A stretch of 7,931 bases of DNA, from contig WQZW01000057.1 of the NCBI GenBank assembly GCA_009780545.1, forward strand, positions 1-7,931, given 5' to 3'. Within the stretch, counting starts at the first letter, position 1. Each line of letters begins with the position of its first letter. Positions 5,535 to 7,931 of the stretch are shown here, in pieces. A model generated the notes under the pieces. The model saw nothing but the letters and a program-made list of their open reading frames with translations. It ran no database searches and had not been told where the DNA came from. The stretch comes from Treponema sp. Lineage in GTDB: Bacteria > Spirochaetota > Spirochaetia > Treponematales > Breznakiellaceae. The position numbers were made by a program, and so were the translations under genes.

Positions 5535-5721
5535 TCTGCCACGGCAGATTGGATTCGGAGCTTTGCATAGCAAAGCTCCACCCGTTTACCCGATAAACTC
5601 ATGCGGGGGGCCGAGCCCCCCTTCACTCCAGCCAAAGGTTGTCGCAAGCGACAACCTCCGTCTTCCGTTACCCCCCGAGCGGGGCGCTGCCCCGCAACGC
5701 CCCGCCTTTACCGGCAAGGCG
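5529..5721 (-). repeat. Modular hairpin element E2 (ribF-rpsO intergenic region)
   Basis: This non-coding region has the same architecture and orientation as E1. In plus coordinates: a 12-bp hairpin 5529-5554 (ATCCAATCTGCC/GGCAGATTGGAT); a 10-bp hairpin 5557-5579 (GGAGCTTTGC-ATA-GCAAAGCTCC); a small GTTTA/TAAAC hairpin 5584-5598; GGGGGGC-CGA-GCCCCCC 5605-5621; a 10-bp hairpin 5636-5657 (AGGTTGTCGC/GCGACAACCT); a GC block 5661-5705; and CGCCTT/AAGGCG 5703-5721, which ends at the ribF stop codon. The GC blocks and the CCAATC hairpin are conserved with E1, while stems in the other slots differ. It separates ribF from rpsO-pnp and could stop, process or stabilise transcripts; no T-run follows any stem. 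Confidence 0.8.
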
Positions 5722-6315
5722 CTATGTTTTCCCGCCAACGTTGGTTTCCAGGCGACGGCCCAAAAGCCGTTCGGCTTCCTCGACACGGCCTTCGGCCAAT
5801 GCCCGGCGTATCCTGCTTGAGCTTATCGGCAACCCGCCGTCAAGAACCGGCGGCGAAACCCAGGTTTCGACCCCTTTCCGCCCGGCAAGCACGGCGATTT
5901 CGTCCGAACCGATGCCGGGCCGATGCCCGCAACGGAAGTCCTCGCCCAGGACCAGAAGCTTCGTCCTGGGGCCGCCAAGCAGAAGGTCGATAAAGTCCCT
6001 CCCCTCCATCATACCGAATCGTCCGGAAAAGTCAATCGGCACGGCAAGTTCGATGCCAAGATCGGCCAGGAGGGACATTTTCCGCTCATGGCCGAAGATG
6101 TCGCCGGGGAAGGTTTCCGGGGTCAGCGTCCTTGCCGGGTTTTCCTTGAAAGTGACGACCGTGGGAATGCAGCCGGCCTCGGCCAGGACGCGGCGGATGA
6201 GGGCGAGGTGCCCCAGGTGCAGGCCGTCGAAAACGCCCACGGTGATGGCCAGCGGGCGGGAATCTTCCATAATAGTGCGCCCGGCCACGAAGCGTTCCCA
6301 GTCAATCACGAGCAT
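5722..6315 (-). CDS. ribF: RibF-type FAD synthetase (FMN adenylyltransferase module only)
   Basis: This 197-residue protein matches the N-terminal nucleotidyltransferase half of bifunctional RibF, which transfers AMP from ATP to FMN to make FAD. Visible motifs are ITVGVFDGLHLGHLALI (HxGH-type nucleotide site HLGH), TFKENPAR, the segment LLVLGEDFRCGHR and ISSSRIRRALAEGRVEEAER. Bifunctional RibF is usually about 300 residues and carries a C-terminal riboflavin kinase domain. Here the chain stops at LLGRRLETNVGGKT, just where that domain should begin, and repeat element E2 starts at the next base. FMN would have to come from another kinase or from uptake. I chose ATG 6315, which has GGAGG 13 nt upstream and overlaps the truB end by 14 nt; ATG 6270 is possible but has a poorer fit. 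It was either naturally short or truncated by the element. Confidence 0.88.
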   Translation of the reverse strand: MLVIDWERFVAGRTIMEDSRPLAITVGVFDGLHLGHLALIRRVLAEAGCIPTVVTFKENPARTLTPETFPGDIFGHERKMSLLADLGIELAVPIDFSGRFGMMEGRDFIDLLLGGPRTKLLVLGEDFRCGHRPGIGSDEIAVLAGRKGVETWVSPPVLDGGLPISSSRIRRALAEGRVEEAERLLGRRLETNVGGKT

Positions 6316-7195
6316 AGACGTATCCGTACCTCCAGTTGCCGTTCGGGTCCTGCCGTTCCAGGACGGCAAGAAGATTGTTTTGGCAGAACAGGGCGGCGGC
6401 CGATTCCTCGGCCGGCAGGTTCAGGGGGGAAAGCCGGTCGAGTGGGCTGCCGGCGGCGACCTTCCTTGCGTCATCGGGCCCCAGTTCGATGCGGGGCATG
6501 CCCAGCCGGTCGAACAGGCCGGGCGAAACCGGCAGCAGTGAAGGGAAGCGGTCGCCGTCCTCGGGGGAAACGGCCTCTTCCAGGGAAAAGCCGGCAACGT
6601 GCGTCCTGCAAAGGGCGGCCAGCGAGGCACGGCTTCCGGCCGCCAGGGCGATGTCCCGAGCCAGCGAGCGTATGTAGGTTCCGCTTGAGCACCGGACGGA
6701 AATACCGGCCAGCGGCGGCTCCCAAAACCCGAGTTCCAGCGAGAAGATCTCCACTTCCCGGCCGTTCATTGCGGGACTTTCCCCCCGGCGTGCCAGGACC
6801 GAGGCCCGTTCCCCGCCGACATGGATCGCCGAGTATTCAGGCGGAACCTGGGTAATCTTCCCCCGAAAGCTTTCCAGGGCCGTTTCGACCGCCTGCCTTG
6901 TGGGAAGCGGCGCCTCGGCGACAGGCTTGCCCTCGGGATCCAGCGTGTCGGTTTCGATGCCGAAGCGGATCGTCCCTTCGTAACGTTTGTCGCAGCCGGT
7001 AAACCAGCGATTCAACTTCAGGGCCCGGCCGGTCAGCACCAACAGCAGCCCTTCGGCGAACTTGTCCAAGGTGCCGGTATGCCCCGCCTTGCCGGAACCG
7101 ATGCAGCGTTTGACCGCGGCAAGCGAGTCGAAGGAGGTGAGTCCGGCACTCTTGCGGAGGAGGATCAGGCCGGCAGGTGCGGGGGATTTGCTCAT
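6302..7195 (-). CDS. truB: tRNA pseudouridine(55) synthase TruB
   Basis: This 297-residue enzyme converts uridine 55 in the T-loop of tRNAs to pseudouridine. The start MSKSPAPAGLILLRKSAGLTS fits the TruB N-terminus (family pattern G-ll-DKPaGlTSf). The catalytic aspartate lies in GHTGTLDKFAEGLLLVLTG, where many TruB proteins have PLATG after GTLD. KRYEGTIRFGIETDTLDPEG, QVPPEYSAIHVGGERA and GISVRCSSGTYIRSLARDI follow as expected. The last 60 or so residues would be the divergent C-terminal RNA-binding part. ATG 7195 is preferred because the family start begins right there; upstream in-frame codons run through hairpin-rich DNA. The ribosome site is weak (AAGG 2 nt before ATG). A TATACT box just upstream (7208-7203) could give a nearly leaderless transcript, but its -35 is poor. 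The end overlaps ribF, indicating joint expression. Confidence 0.96.
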   Translation of the reverse strand: MSKSPAPAGLILLRKSAGLTSFDSLAAVKRCIGSGKAGHTGTLDKFAEGLLLVLTGRALKLNRWFTGCDKRYEGTIRFGIETDTLDPEGKPVAEAPLPTRQAVETALESFRGKITQVPPEYSAIHVGGERASVLARRGESPAMNGREVEIFSLELGFWEPPLAGISVRCSSGTYIRSLARDIALAAGSRASLAALCRTHVAGFSLEEAVSPEDGDRFPSLLPVSPGLFDRLGMPRIELGPDDARKVAAGSPLDRLSPLNLPAEESAAALFCQNNLLAVLERQDPNGNWRYGYVYARD

Positions 7196-7274
7196 CGCCT
7201 TGAGTATAACGGCAAAAGCCGCCGGTTGAAAACCGGTAGGATAGGATCGGGCCGACGGAGTTGTAGACAAGCGG

Positions 7275-7299
7275 GCCCAATCTCCTGCGGAGATTGGGC
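7275..7299 (-). repeat. Isolated CCAATC-type hairpin related to E1/E2
   Basis: A perfect 11-bp palindrome (GCCCAATCTCC-TGC-GGAGATTGGGC). Its outer half matches the CCAATC hairpins at 2627-2651 and 5529-5554. Its inner half repeats the GGAGATT of the 2766-2788 and 2880-2902 stems. It may be a minimal copy of the same repeat family. Confidence 0.6.
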
Positions 7300-7302
7300 T
7301 AG

Positions 7303-7341
7303 GGAGAAGCGGCGGCCTCCTTTGGAGACCGCCGCCTCTCC
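7303..7341 (-). other. 18-bp stem hairpin, RNA-level on minus strand
   Basis: The two 18-nt arms pair along their whole length around an AAA loop in minus-strand RNA. Sixteen pairs are Watson-Crick and two are G-U (positions 6 and 14 of the stem). In the opposite RNA these become A-C mismatches, so the structure favours transcription toward truB. With no T-run, it may be an RNase III-type processing site or mRNA-protecting stem downstream of the lipoprotein gene. Confidence 0.6.
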
Positions 7342-7448
7342 ACGCATCGGTCTGTCGGAAACCGGCGGGGTTCGGGGCGGAATCCGCCGGTTTGCGTTTT
7401 GTTTTCGCGCCCCGTTCGGCGACTTGGCCGGTTGGCGAACGGGGATTG

Positions 7449-7859
7449 TTATTGTTTGGTGTAGATATATTCTGGCAAAGACTTTCGATAAAGAGTTCTA
7501 CGGTCCGAAGAGAGATAATAAATAGTGGTAACTTCTCTGCCGCTTTCACCGAGACTCGCTTCTAACATAAATAATTTAAGCGTATATGATAATGGATATA
7601 AAGCACTATCTGCTTCATTGTTGATGCCACTTTCGGCGGATATTACCTTAAAAAGATACTTGTCGCCAAACAGGGTTTCACGTAAAGAATCAGGAGAAAA
7701 TATCCAGCTATTATCAATGTCTTTAACCCATGTACCAAGAAGTTCCTGCGGAACTATTCCCGTATACTCTTCCACATTGTTTTGGCAAGCGGTAACCGAA
7801 AATCCAATTGCCGCGACCACCGCGGCAAGCACCGTAACTTTGAGCGCGTTCCTTTTCAT
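7449..7859 (-). CDS. Small putative lipoprotein of unknown function
   Basis: This 136-residue protein has a signal peptide: basic start MKRN, hydrophobic run VTVLAAVVAAIGF, and lipobox VTAC with cysteine 25 as the likely lipidation site. The mature part is about 112 residues. It contains ELLGTWVKDIDNSWIF, a turn-strand pattern seen in small beta-barrel lipoproteins, then alternating strands with basic and tyrosine-rich residues up to the end YIYTKQ. I do not recognise a specific family. ATG 7859 has GGAGG (7869-7865) 5 nt upstream, a strong ribosome site. The mature-part codons are AT-rich (27-47% GC per 60-base line) against about 60% around it, while the signal-peptide codons are closer to the surroundings. 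This suggests recent acquisition or replacement of the mature part. It would be anchored to a membrane facing the periplasm or surface. Confidence 0.8.
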   Translation of the reverse strand: MKRNALKVTVLAAVVAAIGFSVTACQNNVEEYTGIVPQELLGTWVKDIDNSWIFSPDSLRETLFGDKYLFKVISAESGINNEADSALYPLSYTLKLFMLEASLGESGREVTTIYYLSSDRRTLYRKSLPEYIYTKQ

Positions 7860-7882
7860 GGGAACCTCCGTTTTTTTGGATC

Positions 7883-7921
7883 GCCCGCGCCTTTGCGGGC
7901 AATCGCGGATTCTGAAATCCG
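7883..7921 (-). other. Leader hairpins upstream of the lipoprotein gene
   Basis: Two inverted repeats lie between the window edge and the lipoprotein start: 7883-7900 (GCCCGC/GCGGGC) and 7906-7921 (CGGATT-CTGA-AATCCG). On the minus strand they are followed by a run of seven A and then the ribosome site, so they are leader structures rather than a terminator for that gene. They could also end an upstream gene outside the window. No promoter is clear in this short stretch. Confidence 0.4.
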
Positions 7922-7931
7922 AAAGATTACC

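Larger units (their letters stand above)
7222..7444 (-). repeat. Hairpin-rich stretch between lipoprotein gene and truB
   Basis: This 250-base non-coding gap holds five strong inverted repeats and no gene. In plus coordinates: 7222-7236 (CCGGTT-GAA-AACCGG); 7275-7299 (11-bp arms GCCCAATCTCC/GGAGATTGGGC); 7303-7341 (18-bp stem, 3-nt loop); 7359-7393 (10-bp arms AAACCGGCGG/CCGCCGGTTT); and 7410-7444 (9-bp arms CCCCGTTCG/CGAACGGGG). None is followed by a T-run on the minus strand, so classic termination is not obvious. The 7275-7299 hairpin resembles the outer hairpin of E1 and E2. The 7303-7341 stem has its two wobbles in minus-strand RNA. Confidence 0.7.

Noticed and set aside
7410..7444. A terminator for the lipoprotein gene.
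   Set aside because: The 9-bp stem is followed by GCGCGAAAAC on the minus strand, with no T-run. It is kept only as an inverted repeat.
7196..7549. Upstream extension of TruB to an ATG at 7549.
   Set aside because: It would read through five palindromes and the 3' end of the lipoprotein gene. The family N-terminus begins at ATG 7195.

Overview
All recognisable genes in this window lie on the minus strand, so it is best read from the right end to the left. Base composition is high in GC (roughly 60% by eye) except in one gene near the right end. The core order truB, ribF, rpsO, pnp, then dut and an LptF/LptG-family permease matches the arrangement I recall from Treponema genomes. Together with an Rpn-family nuclease and a small treponeme-like lipoprotein, this points to a treponeme-like spirochaete, possibly a high-GC environmental or gut species. 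The assignment is an inference from gene order and protein style, not from a marker gene.

Layout, right to left. At 7931-7860 is a short leader with hairpins. At 7859-7449 is a small AT-rich putative lipoprotein. At 7448-7196 is a non-coding stretch packed with inverted repeats. At 7195-6302 is TruB (tRNA pseudouridine-55 synthase), overlapping by 14 nt a short RibF that has only the FAD synthetase module (6315-5722). At 5721-5529 is hairpin element E2. At 5482-3006 are rpsO and pnp, joined by a TAATG overlap and closed by a rho-independent terminator (2978-2943). At 2902-2627 is a second hairpin element, E1, related to E2. A promoter (2618-2590) then drives an Rpn-family nuclease gene (2571-1693), followed by two tiny genes that are free-standing copies of its C-terminal tail (1690-1475 and 1469-1278). 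These run into dut (1255-803) and the start of an LptF/LptG permease (806 to the window edge) with an ATGA overlap.

The most interesting system is the rpn cluster. The nuclease gene carries an internal start codon (1899) with a strong Shine-Dalgarno sequence in phase with its C-terminal tail. That is the layout reported for E. coli Rpn toxin/antitoxin genes-within-genes, where the short tail protein (RpnS) blocks the long nuclease (RpnL). Here the tail unit has also been copied twice downstream as separate genes that start at the equivalent methionine. The three tails carry 3, 4 and 2 tetrapeptide units, so this looks like one toxin followed by a small diversified array of antitoxin-like tails.

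The second point of interest is the E1/E2 pair: modular intergenic repeats made of hairpins. Conserved blocks alternate with slots whose stems differ completely in sequence but stay perfectly paired. They sit in the same orientation, directly upstream of the rpn and rpsO promoters. An isolated hairpin of the same type lies at 7275-7299.
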